Assembly (NCBI GenBank): GCA_944384705.1 | Contig: CALWUI010000020.1 | Span: forward strand, 62,001 to 126,000 | DNA length: 64,000 nt | DNA from: an uncultured Clostridia bacterium | GTDB taxonomy: Bacteria > Bacillota > Clostridia > Oscillospirales > Acutalibacteraceae | Direction: 5' to 3' | Shown here: piece by piece, positions 1 through 8,116 of the stretch | Position numbering within the stretch: position 1 is the first letter of the stretch | How the letters are laid out: each line of letters starts with the position of its first letter | The notes under the pieces: generated by a model | The model's input: only the letters and a program-made list of their open reading frames with translations | The model's database searches: none | Told to the model about the DNA's origin: nothing | Program-made: the position numbers and the translations under genes

Positions 1-1
1 C

Positions 2-925
2 GGAGAAATATTCCATAAACATTTTTATGATATAACAGAAGAACTTATACCAGGAGATTGCCTAATACTTAACGATTCTAGAGTATTGCCAGCAAGAATT
101 TTGGGCAAAAAGAAAAATACTGGAGCAATAGTTGAATTTTTGCTGCTAAATAAAATATCCGAAAATGTCTGGGAAGCTTTGGCCGGACCAGGCAGAAAAG
201 CAAAACCTGGAGATATTTTTATTTTTGGAGACGATATCTTGCAGGGAAAAGTCTTAGAAGTAAAATCAGATGGAAATAGAATAGTAAAGTTTTTTTGCAA
301 CGAAAGAGATTTTTTTTCTACTCTAGATAAAATTGGCCAGATGCCTCTGCCGCATTATATAACTAAAAAATTAAAAGATAAAGAGCGCTATCAAACAGTA
401 TACTCGCGAGAAATCGGATCATCAGCAGCACCAACTGCGGGTTTGCACTTTACAAATGAAATTTTGGAGAAAATTAAAGCCAAAGGGGTAAAGGTAGGTT
501 TTGTAACGCTTCATGTAGGGCTCGGAACATTTAGACCAGTTAAGGTAAAAAACGTAAGCAATCACAAAATGCACAGTGAGCATTATGAAATCCCAAAAGA
601 TACAGCTAAATTAATTCTCGAAACTAAAAAAAATGGTGGCAGAATTATTTCAGTGGGAACAACAAGCTGCAGAACTTTAGAGTCTATGTATAATAAAGAG
701 AAAAAAATAACGGCTTCGTCTGGCTGGACAGATATATTTATTTATCCTGGCTACGAATTTAAAATTGTGGATGCATTAATAACTAATTTTCATCTTCCAG
801 AAAGCACGCTGATAATGTTGGTTTCGGCGTTTGCTGGGCATCAAAACACCATGAACGCATATTACGAAGCGGTAGCTAAAAATTATAGATTTTTTAGTTT
901 TGGAGATGCGATGTTCATACGCTAA
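2..925 (+). CDS. queA: QueA, tRNA preQ1 ribosyltransferase-isomerase (5' truncated)
   Basis: The reading frame is already open at base 2, so the start lies outside the window. The enzyme transfers the ribosyl part of S-adenosylmethionine to preQ1 in tRNA, making epoxyqueuosine at the wobble base. The visible family motifs are the N-terminal [26 protein letters not shown] in the middle, and [19 protein letters not shown] near the C-terminus. About 30 residues seem to be missing compared with the usual 340. It is followed after 15 bases by tgt, the preceding enzyme of the same pathway, with an AAAGGAGAGG ribosome site between them, so the two are surely cotranscribed. Confidence is high. Confidence 0.96.
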   Translation, partial: GEIFHKHFYDITEELIPGDCLILNDSRVLPARILGKKKNTGAIVEFLLLNKISENVWEALAGPGRKAKPGDIFIFGDDILQGKVLEVKSDGNRIVKFFCNERDFFSTLDKIGQMPLPHYITKKLKDKERYQTVYSREIGSSAAPTAGLHFTNEILEKIKAKGVKVGFVTLHVGLGTFRPVKVKNVSNHKMHSEHYEIPKDTAKLILETKKNGGRIISVGTTSCRTLESMYNKEKKITASSGWTDIFIYPGYEFKIVDALITNFHLPESTLIMLVSAFAGHQNTMNAYYEAVAKNYRFFSFGDAMFIR

Positions 926-2071
<1,146 letters not shown>

Positions 2072-2079
2072 TTTAAAGC

Positions 2080-2108
2080 TTGCAACAAAAAACAAAAGTT
2101 GGTATAAT
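2080..2108 (+). promoter_or_regulatory. Sigma-A type promoter for yajC
   Basis: TTGCAA at 2080-2085 and TATAAT at 2103-2108 are separated by exactly 17 bases and lie 34 bases upstream of the yajC start. The consensus -10 box and ideal spacing make this a likely vegetative promoter inside the queA-tgt-yajC cluster. Confidence 0.7.
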
Positions 2109-2141
2109 CATAAATGTTAAATTTTAGTGGAGGTGCTAAAA

Positions 2142-2447
2142 ATGAGTGCAGAAGGCTCAGCAGGTGCAATGAATATCTTAATAATGGTTGTACTTTTAAT
2201 TGGTATGTATTTCTTGATGATTCGTCCAAGCACAAAAAGAAAAAAACAAGAGGACGAAATGAGAAATAATATTAAAATAGGAGATGAGATCACAACCATT
2301 GGAGGCATAATTGGAAGAGTGGTTGCAATTAAGGACGAGAATGAATCATTTATTATTGAAACTGGTGTGGACAGAAATAAAATAAAAATAAAAAAATGGG
2401 CTATTGCAAGCTGTAATACGTCAAAAGAAGATAGTCAAAATAAATAA
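2142..2447 (+). CDS. yajC: YajC, preprotein translocase subunit
   Basis: This is a 101-residue protein with one N-terminal membrane helix (about residues 10-28, ending MYFLMIRPSTKRKKQ) and a cytoplasmic domain with the family's KIGDEITTIGGIIGRV motif. YajC associates with the SecDF-YidC-SecYEG holotranslocon. The start is the ATG at 2142: an in-frame GTG at 2127 lies within the GTGGAGGTG ribosome site and is unlikely to be used. The usual downstream partners secD and secF are absent; here the next genes are a TIGR04086-like membrane protein and the SCIFF locus. Confidence 0.93.
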   Translation: MSAEGSAGAMNILIMVVLLIGMYFLMIRPSTKRKKQEDEMRNNIKIGDEITTIGGIIGRVVAIKDENESFIIETGVDRNKIKIKKWAIASCNTSKEDSQNK

Positions 2448-2532
2448 TGTGTATATTAACATACCTTTTTGAATATTTATTAAATAAATTTGTTTTTATA
2501 TATGGACTAGATAATATTTGGGAGGTATGCTT

Positions 2533-2943
2533 ATGAAATACGATAAAACAAGCAATAAAGATAATGAAGTTTCTACAGCATTAAAAGCAGTTTTGTTTGG
2601 TGCCGCTGTGGGAGCAACAATTTGTGCGGGATTTTTATTTTTATTTGCATTTTTATTTGTTGTGGTAAAGTCGATTCCGCAGTATATGATACAAACTATA
2701 GCTATATTTTGTGCCTCGGTGGGAGCATTTGTTTCGGGATATATATCTGTAAAGATATACCGCTCTAAAGGGTTAATTTATGGTGCTTTGGCTGGGATAT
2801 TACTGTTTTTTATGTTAACAGTTGTTGCCTTTATTATCTCGAGAGATAAATTTACATATATAACGCTAGTGAGGTTTTTTTCTATGATATTTTCTGGCGC
2901 TTTGGGTGGAGTGTTGGCGGTAAATAAAAAAAGACGTAAGTAA
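2533..2943 (+). CDS. TIGR04086-type small membrane protein
   Basis: The 136-residue, very hydrophobic protein has four predicted membrane helices (roughly residues 18-45, 52-72, 78-100 and 108-125) and a basic tail ending KKRRK. The start ATG at 2533 is preceded by GGGAGG; a frame extension to 2518 would begin before the ribosome site. The size, helix count, glycine-rich helices and position immediately before the six-cysteine peptide gene match what I recall of the TIGR04086 family, which often sits next to SCIFF loci in Clostridia. Its function is unknown. A role in handling or exporting the SCIFF product would be inference from position only. Confidence 0.7.
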   Translation: MKYDKTSNKDNEVSTALKAVLFGAAVGATICAGFLFLFAFLFVVVKSIPQYMIQTIAIFCASVGAFVSGYISVKIYRSKGLIYGALAGILLFFMLTVVAFIISRDKFTYITLVRFFSMIFSGALGGVLAVNKKRRK

Positions 2944-2944
2944 T

Positions 2945-2973
2945 TTGAATTTTTATAATAAATGTGTTATAAT
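2945..2973 (+). promoter_or_regulatory. Sigma-A type promoter for scfA
   Basis: TTGAAT at 2945-2950 and TATAAT at 2968-2973 are separated by 17 bases, directly before the SCIFF gene and after the membrane protein's stop codon. This suggests that the scfA-scfB pair has its own transcript. Confidence 0.7.
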
Positions 2974-3009
2974 TTGCAATAATTTGGTGCAAAAGGAGTG
3001 AATGTGGCA

Positions 3010-3147
3010 ATGAAACATATAAAAACTTTAAACAAAGCAAATTTAAAAGAAAGTGCATCTAAGGGTGGTTGCGGAGAATGCCAAGCATCTTGCCAGTCTG
3101 CTTGCAAAACATCTTGTACGGTTGCTAACCAAAAATGCGAGAAATAA
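3010..3147 (+). CDS. scfA: SCIFF ranthipeptide precursor
   Basis: The 45-residue peptide has six cysteines at positions 21, 24, 28, 32, 36 and 43, which is exactly the 'six cysteines in forty-five' pattern. It opens MKHIKTLNKANLKES (the leader) and has the core pattern GGCGECQASCQSACKTSCTV. SCIFF peptides are substrates of a dedicated radical-SAM enzyme that forms thioether crosslinks between Cys sulfur and residues nearby; that enzyme is encoded next. The ATG at 3010 is preferred because family members begin MKHIKT. A GTG at 3004 has a closer fit to the AAAAGGAG site and would add two residues. The biological role of mature SCIFF is not settled. Confidence 0.95.
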   Translation: MKHIKTLNKANLKESASKGGCGECQASCQSACKTSCTVANQKCEK

Positions 3148-3237
3148 TTTTTAATTATTAAATTTATTTAAATTTTAGGGGTGGAATGAATCTCTTTCCG
3201 CCTCTATATTTTGTTATAAATAAAAAAGGAGAAAATG

Positions 3238-4596
3238 ATGATACATAAGTATAAGCTCAATGGATATAACATTGTTCTGGATGTTAACAGCGGGGCTGTT
3301 CATGTGGTGGATGATATTGCGTATGATATTTTGGATTTTGTTAACGAAGATATGAAGCAAGTTCCGGATAACAGTGTAATTGAATCACTTAACAATAAAT
3401 ACGATAAGAGAGAAATATTAAACACATATGACGAATTATATGAGTTAAAAGAACTAGGGCAGCTTTATGCAAAAGATGAGTATGAAAAGTTTAGCAACAT
3501 GCTCAAAAGTGCACCGATTAAATCTATGTGCATTAATGTTGCACATGATTGCAATTTACGCTGTGAATATTGTTTTGCAGCTAAGGGAGATTTTGGTACA
3601 GGTCGAGAGTTGATGCCGTTTGAAGTAGCTAAAAATTCAATAGACTTTCTTATAGAAAATTCTGGCACAAGACATAATCTAGAAGTAGATTTTTTTGGCG
3701 GCGAGCCGTTGATGAATTTTGATGTTGTCAAAGATACAGTGAAATATGCAAGGAGATTAGAAAAAAAATACAACAAGAACTTTAGATTTACAATTACGAC
3801 AAACGGGTTGTTGCTAAGTAACGATAAGATTGATTTTATTAATAAAGAGATGTCAAATGTTGTGCTCTCGCTAGATGGACGCAAAGAAATAAACGACAGA
3901 TTAAGAGTTACATCAAATAGCAGTGGAACATATGATATAATCGTGCCCAAATATCAAAAGTTGGTAAAAGAGCGCAAAGACAAGGATTATTATGTCCGCG
4001 GAACATTTACTAGAAATAATCTTGATTTTGCAAATGATGTAATAAAAATAGCAGATCTAGGGTTTGATCAGATTTCGATAGAGCCAGTGGTTTTGGATGA
4101 GAATCTAGAATATGCAATAAAAAAAGAAGATCTACCACGTGTGTTTAAAGAATACGAAAAGTTGGCGCTAGAGATGATAAATCGCAAAAAAGCAGGCAAA
4201 TGCTTTAATTTTTTCCATTTTATGATAGATCTAGAGCAGGGGCCATGTGCAATAAAAAGGCTTCGTGGCTGTAGCTGTGGAAACGAATATATTGCTGTAA
4301 CGCCAAATGGAGACATATATCCGTGCCATCAATTTGTGGGTCAAAACGAGTGGAAGATCGGTAACGTTATAACAAAGTCGTTCAATAACAGTATAAAAGA
4401 ATATTTTGCCAAGACGAATATTTATACAAAAGAAAAATGTAAAGACTGCTGGGCAAAATTTTTTTGCAGCGGAGGCTGTAATGCAAATAGCTGGCAGTAT
4501 GAAGGAGATATAGCTAAGCCACATAAAATCGCTTGTGAGCTTGAGAAAAAAAGAGTGGAGTGCGCTTTAATGATAAAAGCTGCAACGCTACAGTAG
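3238..4596 (+). CDS. scfB: Radical-SAM SCIFF maturase
   Basis: This 452-residue radical-SAM/SPASM enzyme has an N-terminal peptide-recognition region (MIHKYKLNGYNIVLDVNSG), the SAM cluster motif CNLRCEYC (CX3CX2C) near residue 108, and a C-terminal SPASM region with two auxiliary cluster cysteine groups. The latter begin at CGNEYIAVTPNGDIYPCHQF and continue with CKDC and CSGGCN. Family members install thioether bonds in the SCIFF peptide. Two ATG codons are adjacent, at 3235 and 3238; 3238 gives better spacing to AAAAAAGGAG and the usual MIHKY start. The gene follows scfA by 90 bases and is closed by a hairpin terminator. Confidence 0.94.
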   Translation: MIHKYKLNGYNIVLDVNSGAVHVVDDIAYDILDFVNEDMKQVPDNSVIESLNNKYDKREILNTYDELYELKELGQLYAKDEYEKFSNMLKSAPIKSMCINVAHDCNLRCEYCFAAKGDFGTGRELMPFEVAKNSIDFLIENSGTRHNLEVDFFGGEPLMNFDVVKDTVKYARRLEKKYNKNFRFTITTNGLLLSNDKIDFINKEMSNVVLSLDGRKEINDRLRVTSNSSGTYDIIVPKYQKLVKERKDKDYYVRGTFTRNNLDFANDVIKIADLGFDQISIEPVVLDENLEYAIKKEDLPRVFKEYEKLALEMINRKKAGKCFNFFHFMIDLEQGPCAIKRLRGCSCGNEYIAVTPNGDIYPCHQFVGQNEWKIGNVITKSFNNSIKEYFAKTNIYTKEKCKDCWAKFFCSGGCNANSWQYEGDIAKPHKIACELEKKRVECALMIKAATLQ

Positions 4597-4612
4597 CAAA
4601 ATAAAAAAATAA

Positions 4613-4648
4613 ATGAACAAGGCACCTATCAAAAGGTGCCCTATTCAT
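4613..4648. terminator. Bidirectional terminator hairpin after scfB
   Basis: GGCACC (4621-4626) pairs with GGTGCC (4635-4640) around an 8-base loop. The stem extends with mismatches to ATGAA/TTCAT. On the minus strand it is followed by T-rich sequence, so it probably also ends the tRNA-Arg transcript that converges on scfB. Confidence 0.65.
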
Positions 4649-4692
4649 ATTTAATTAAAAAGAAAAGGAATTAAAAAATTTATAGACGTACG

Positions 4693-4769
4693 TGGCGCGC
4701 CAGAAGGGATTCGAACCCCTGGCCTTTTGGTTCGTAGCCAAACACTCTATCCAGCTGAGCTACTGGCGC
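4693..4769 (-). tRNA. tRNA-Arg (anticodon ACG)
   Basis: The minus strand folds as a standard cloverleaf of 77 bases including an encoded CCA. The acceptor stem is GCGCCAG with CTGGCGC, the D arm contains AGCTCAGCTGGATAGAG, the anticodon loop is CTACGAA on a TTTGG/CCAAA stem, and the T arm contains GGGGTTCGAATCCC. The anticodon ACG, with A34 normally converted to inosine, reads CGU, CGC and CGA. Confidence 0.97.
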
Positions 4770-4782
4770 ATTTATTAAGATA

Positions 4783-4812
4783 ATCTTACCACAGGCACAT
4801 CACAGGTGTCAA
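4783..4812 (-). promoter_or_regulatory. Promoter for tRNA-Arg
   Basis: On the minus strand, TTGACA (4807-4812) is followed after 18 bases by TAAGAT (4783-4788), just upstream of the tRNA 5' end at 4769. The perfect -35 box suits a stable RNA gene. Confidence 0.7.
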
Positions 4813-4915
4813 GCAGAGATATATAAATTCATGCATTTATTTAAATACTAAAAAATAAAAACAAAAAAAATGGTCAAAAACACTATATGTATTAATAAAA
4901 CAATGCAAATTTTTC

Positions 4916-5746
4916 TTAATTAAAAATTGTAAAATACAATAAAACTATTATTCCTAAAGCTATTCTGTAATATCCGAAAGATTTAAAATCGTGTTTTTTT
5001 ATGTAATTAATCAAAAATTTTATAGTAAAAACAGATACTAAAAATGCCGATAACATTCCCCAAAATAAAATACCTAATTCTGTAGCTGAAAAATTAAGGC
5101 CTACTTTTAGTATATATTTTAAAAATTTAAATCCGCTAGCACCAAACATTACAGGAATCGCTAGAAAAAATGAGTATTCTGCAGCAACAGTCCTAGAGGC
5201 CCCGAGCATGCTGGCACCAATAATGGTAGCTCCAGAACGAGATGTGCCTGGGATTAAAGCCAGAGCTTGAAAAATTCCTATAAAAAAGGCAGTTTTATAA
5301 TCTAGTTCACTTATTTTATTTATTGAAAATTCTTTATTTTTGTTTTCTATAGCTATAAATAAAATTCCGTAAAGAATTAACATTAACGAAACAGTTATGG
5401 GATTGTACAATTTTTCATGAATAAAATCATCAAATAAAAAGCCGATAATGCCAGCAGGTAAGCAGCCTATAATTACCTTTAGCCACAAGGATATTGTCTC
5501 TTTTTTTTCTATTTCGCTTTTTTTGCTCGATATTGGATTTAGTTTATTAAAATATAAATATATAACTGCCAAAATTGAGCCTAACTGAATTACTACTAAA
5601 AATACATCTAAAAAAGATTTTGTTACGTTTAATTTTATAAATTCATCTAGCAATATCATATGTCCGGTACTGCTTATTGGCAGCCATTCTGTAACGCCTT
5701 GAACAAATCCTATGATGATTGATTTTATTATATTTATAAAATCCAT
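4916..5746 (-). CDS. uppP: UppP/BacA undecaprenyl-diphosphatase
   Basis: The 276-residue integral membrane phosphatase recycles undecaprenyl pyrophosphate to the monophosphate carrier used for peptidoglycan synthesis; loss or gain of it alters bacitracin tolerance. The visible signatures are the first motif GVTEWLPISSTGHMILL (near residue 17), the VIQLGSILAV helix, and the second motif PGTSRSGATI in the middle. The length is typical. It starts from ATG behind GGGAGG. It is monocistronic, with its own promoter at 5908-5936 and an unusual folded 5' leader (5793-5896) between promoter and start codon. Confidence 0.96.
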   Translation of the reverse strand: MDFINIIKSIIIGFVQGVTEWLPISSTGHMILLDEFIKLNVTKSFLDVFLVVIQLGSILAVIYLYFNKLNPISSKKSEIEKKETISLWLKVIIGCLPAGIIGFLFDDFIHEKLYNPITVSLMLILYGILFIAIENKNKEFSINKISELDYKTAFFIGIFQALALIPGTSRSGATIIGASMLGASRTVAAEYSFFLAIPVMFGASGFKFLKYILKVGLNFSATELGILFWGMLSAFLVSVFTIKFLINYIKKHDFKSFGYYRIALGIIVLLYFTIFN

Positions 5747-5792
5747 AAAGTGCCTCCCTTGATTATTCCGCTAAAATACATAACTTAGGCGC

Positions 5793-5896
5793 GGGCGGCT
5801 CGGCCAGAAAAATTACATTTTTCTGAACCGGACCCCAAAATGAGATTTTGGATCCGGCAGCGTTAAAAATAATATTTTTAAACGCCAGAGCCGCCC
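5793..5896. other. Four-way-junction element in uppP leader
   Basis: The closing stem GGGCGGCTC (5793-5801) pairs with GAGCCGCCC (5888-5896). Between its arms lie three hairpins. The first is CAGAAAAAT/ATTTTTCTG (5805-5825, loop TAC). The second is CCGGA..CCAAAAT/ATTTTGG..TCCGG (5828-5857, loop GAG). The third is GCGTTAAAAAT/ATTTTTAAACGC (5860-5885, one bulged A). Only a few bases are unpaired at the junction. It is GC-rich at the base and AT-rich in the arms. On the minus strand it would form about bases +5 to +110 of the uppP transcript, ending 47 bases before the start codon. It matches no RNA family I recognise. Confidence 0.8.
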
Positions 5897-5907
5897 TTAC
5901 TATATAG

Positions 5908-5936
5908 ATTATGTTTTATTTTTTAGATTAAGTCAA
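5908..5936 (-). promoter_or_regulatory. Promoter for uppP
   Basis: On the minus strand, TTGACT (5931-5936) and CATAAT (5908-5913) are spaced by 17 bases. Transcription would start near 5901 and run straight into the folded leader element. Confidence 0.7.
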
Positions 5937-5966
5937 CAAAATATTTTGAACAAAAAGCAATAATGA

Positions 5967-5995
5967 TTGCGCAAAGGGGCAAAAGGAATTATACT
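5967..5995 (+). promoter_or_regulatory. Promoter for the NifU-like/GGGtGRT pair
   Basis: TTGCGC (5967-5972) and TATACT (5990-5995) are spaced by 17 bases, 42 bases upstream of the gene at 6038. They are divergent from the uppP promoter. Confidence 0.6.
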
Positions 5996-6037
5996 AAAGA
6001 ATAAATTATATGTAGATATGGTAAAAGGAGAAAAAAT

Positions 6038-6730
6038 ATGGACTATTCACTAGATATAGAAAAAAGATGTACTGTAAATCAAGGCCCAAATCATGGTCCA
6101 GCACCTATTCCGGAGGAAGGCAAATGGATAAAACCGTTTCAAATAGAGCATATTTCGGGATTATCGCATGGAGTAGGCTGGTGTGCACCACAGCAGGGAG
6201 CCTGCAAGTTAACTTTAAATGTAAAGAATGGAATAATTGAAGAGGCACTTGTAGAAACAATTGGGTGCTCAGGAATGACACATTCATCGGCGATGGCAGC
6301 AGAAATTTTGCCCGGCAAAACTTTGTTAGAAGCGCTAAATACAGATTTAGTTTGTGATGCGATAAATGTTGCGATGAGAGAAATTTTTAAACAGTTTGTG
6401 TATGGTAGAACACAAACAGCTTTTTCTGAAGGAGGTCTACCAATAGGTGCAGGATTAGAAGACTTAGGCAAAGAGATGAGATCGCAAATAGGAACGGTAT
6501 ATAGTACAAAATTAAAAGGCGTTAGATATTTAGAAATGACCGAAGGATACATACTTTCATTGGCGTTAAATAGCGATAATGAAGTCTGTGGATATAAATT
6601 TATTAAACTCGGCAAGATGTTATCTGATATAAAAAATGGTGTAGACCCAAAAGAAGCTTTTAATAAAAATATTGGGACTTATGGGCAATTTGAGAACGCA
6701 ACTAGGTATATAGATCCACGAACTGAATAA
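6038..6730 (+). CDS. NifU-like Fe-S cluster scaffold-type protein
   Basis: This 230-residue protein carries a NifU/IscU-like fold signature around residues 48-100 (GWCAPQQGACKLTLNVKNG, then ETIGCSGMTHSSAMAAEIL). Its cysteines C49, C56 and the C of GCSG are candidates for iron-sulfur ligands. In clostridial genomes this type is annotated as an iron-sulfur cluster assembly scaffold protein and sits directly before a GGGtGRT gene, as it does here after 14 bases. A specific client or reaction is not known to me. The ATG at 6038 follows AAAAGGAG. Confidence 0.75.
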   Translation: MDYSLDIEKRCTVNQGPNHGPAPIPEEGKWIKPFQIEHISGLSHGVGWCAPQQGACKLTLNVKNGIIEEALVETIGCSGMTHSSAMAAEILPGKTLLEALNTDLVCDAINVAMREIFKQFVYGRTQTAFSEGGLPIGAGLEDLGKEMRSQIGTVYSTKLKGVRYLEMTEGYILSLALNSDNEVCGYKFIKLGKMLSDIKNGVDPKEAFNKNIGTYGQFENATRYIDPRTE

Positions 6731-6744
6731 TTTGGAGGAAAGTT

Positions 6745-7758
6745 ATGGGGAATATTGTAAATTTTGAAAATATAAATCGTAGAATGCATAAGATAAGTAA
6801 GTGTTTGTCAAAATATGACATAGAATCGCTTGAAGAAGCAAAAGACCTTTGTGAAAATAAAGGAATAAACATTTTTTCTATAGTAAGAGAAATTCAACCA
6901 ATTGCTTTTGAAGATGCATGTTGGGCCTATGCTTTGGGTTGTGCTATTGCAATAAAGAACGATGTTAGATCGGCGCCGGAGGCAGCTAAATTTATTGGTA
7001 TGGGTCTAGACTCATTTTGCATTCCGGGTTCTGTGGCAGAACAGCGAAATGTGGGTATGGGACATGGAAATTTGGCTGCAATGTTATTAAGTGAAGAAAC
7101 AAAAAGTTTTGCTTTTCTCGCAGGACACGAATCTTTTGCCGCTGCAGAAGGAGCTATAGGTATTGTAAAAACCGCTAATAAAGCACGAAAAAGTCCGCTT
7201 AGAGTTGTTTTGAATGGGTTGGGAAAGGACGCTGCATATATTATTTCTCGAATCAATGGCTTTACCTATGTAAAAACAGAATATGACTATTTTTATAACA
7301 AATTAGTCGTGACTGAAGAAAAAAGTTTTTCTAATAAAGATCGAGCTGCCATTAGATGTTTTGGTGCAAATGATGTATTAGAAGGTGTTGCCATTTTGCA
7401 GCACGAAAATGTAGATGTTTCGATTACCGGAAATTCTACCAACCCAACCAGATTTCAGCATCTTGTAGCAGGAACTTATAAGAAATGGGCTATAGAAAAT
7501 AAGAAAAAATATTTTTCTGTAGCTTCTGGTGGAGGAACCGGACGTACGCTGCACCCGGATAATGTAGCTGCAGGGCCTGCTTCTTATGGGCTTACCGATT
7601 CTATGGGACGTATGCACAGCGATGCACAGTTTGCAGGTTCTTCATCTGTTCCGGCTCACGTTGAGATGATGGGTTTTATCGGCATGGGAAATAATCCCAT
7701 CGTCGGTGCTACAGTTGCTTGTGCTGTGGCTGTTTCTAGTGCGGTTAGCAAAAAGTAG
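6745..7758 (+). CDS. GGGtGRT family protein
   Basis: The 337-residue protein contains the name-giving motif SGGGTGRTLHPDNVAAGP near residue 255. It also has glycine- and alanine-rich segments such as GMGHGNLAAMLL, AGHESFAAAEGAIGIV and a C-terminal GFIGMGNNPIVGATVACAVAV. The family is conserved in anaerobic Firmicutes and has no established function. The tight operon with the NifU-like gene suggests an iron-sulfur or redox role, which is inference only. There is no signal peptide. It starts from ATG behind TTTGGAGG. Confidence 0.85.
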   Translation: MGNIVNFENINRRMHKISKCLSKYDIESLEEAKDLCENKGINIFSIVREIQPIAFEDACWAYALGCAIAIKNDVRSAPEAAKFIGMGLDSFCIPGSVAEQRNVGMGHGNLAAMLLSEETKSFAFLAGHESFAAAEGAIGIVKTANKARKSPLRVVLNGLGKDAAYIISRINGFTYVKTEYDYFYNKLVVTEEKSFSNKDRAAIRCFGANDVLEGVAILQHENVDVSITGNSTNPTRFQHLVAGTYKKWAIENKKKYFSVASGGGTGRTLHPDNVAAGPASYGLTDSMGRMHSDAQFAGSSSVPAHVEMMGFIGMGNNPIVGATVACAVAVSSAVSKK

Positions 7759-7775
7759 TTCTATAGTACTAAGAC

Positions 7776-7804
7776 TTTACTTATTTTAGCTTTTGTTTTA
7801 TAAT
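7776..7804 (+). promoter_or_regulatory. Promoter for TPP riboswitch and transporter operon
   Basis: TTTACT (7776-7781) and TATAAT (7799-7804) are separated by 17 bases and lie just upstream of the riboswitch aptamer. Confidence 0.65.
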
Positions 7805-7813
7805 CGTAAAAAA

Positions 7814-7893
7814 AAGGGGTGCTGATTTTTTATCGGCTGAGAACGGTTTCGTAACCCATAACCTGATTCGGATAATGCCGACGGAGGGAAATA
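7814..7893 (+). promoter_or_regulatory. TPP riboswitch (thi box) aptamer
   Basis: The conserved elements of the thiamin-pyrophosphate aptamer are present in order: GGGGTGC, GGCTGAGA, AACCC, ACCTGATTCGGATAATGCC and GGAGGGAA. It controls the ABC transporter operon that follows. Bases 7880-7884 (GACGG) of the aptamer are complementary to the 5' arm of the downstream terminator (CCGTC, 7913-7917). This gives a simple switch: with TPP bound the terminator forms, and without TPP the antiterminator pairing forms. Confidence 0.95.
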
Positions 7894-7912
7894 TTGTTAA
7901 AAAATGATTTTG

Positions 7913-7943
7913 CCGTCTGCAACCCTTTTGTGGACGGATTTTT
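7913..7943 (+). terminator. Riboswitch-controlled terminator
   Basis: CCGTCTGCA (7913-7921) pairs with TGTGGACGG (7929-7937), including two G-U pairs, around a 7-base loop. It is followed by ATTTTT. It lies 20 bases past the TPP aptamer and is the expected expression platform. Confidence 0.85.
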
Positions 7944-7959
7944 GCTGAAAATTTCTGCC

Positions 7960-8062
7960 CGCCCGCCGTGGCATCGATATTAAAATATCGATGCTTTCAT
8001 AGCGTTATTATAACGCTATGAAATGATTCAAAATTATAATAATTTTGAATCCACGGCGGGCG
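7960..8062. other. Four-way-junction element in transporter leader
   Basis: The closing stem GCCCGCCGTG (7961-7970) pairs with CACGGCGGGC (8052-8061), plus C7960-G8062. It encloses three hairpins stacked almost without spacer bases. They are GCATCGATAT/ATATCGATGC (7971-7994, loop TAAA), TTTCATAGCGTT/AACGCTATGAAA (7995-8023, loop ATTAT) and GATTCAAAATT/AATTTTGAATC (8025-8051, loop ATAAT). This is a near-perfect four-way junction with a GC-rich base and AT-rich arms. It sits after the riboswitch terminator and 55 bases before the first transporter gene. Its architecture repeats that of 5793-5896 without sequence similarity. Confidence 0.82.
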
Positions 8063-8116
8063 CGTGCAAAGCTAATTTTTAAGCAAAATAATAAAAAAGA
8101 AATAGGATAATTTTCG

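Noticed and set aside
5793..8062. Four-way elements as copies of a MITE or other transposon
   Set aside because: The two elements share no primary sequence, have no common terminal repeats or target duplications that I can see, so ordinary transposition does not explain them.
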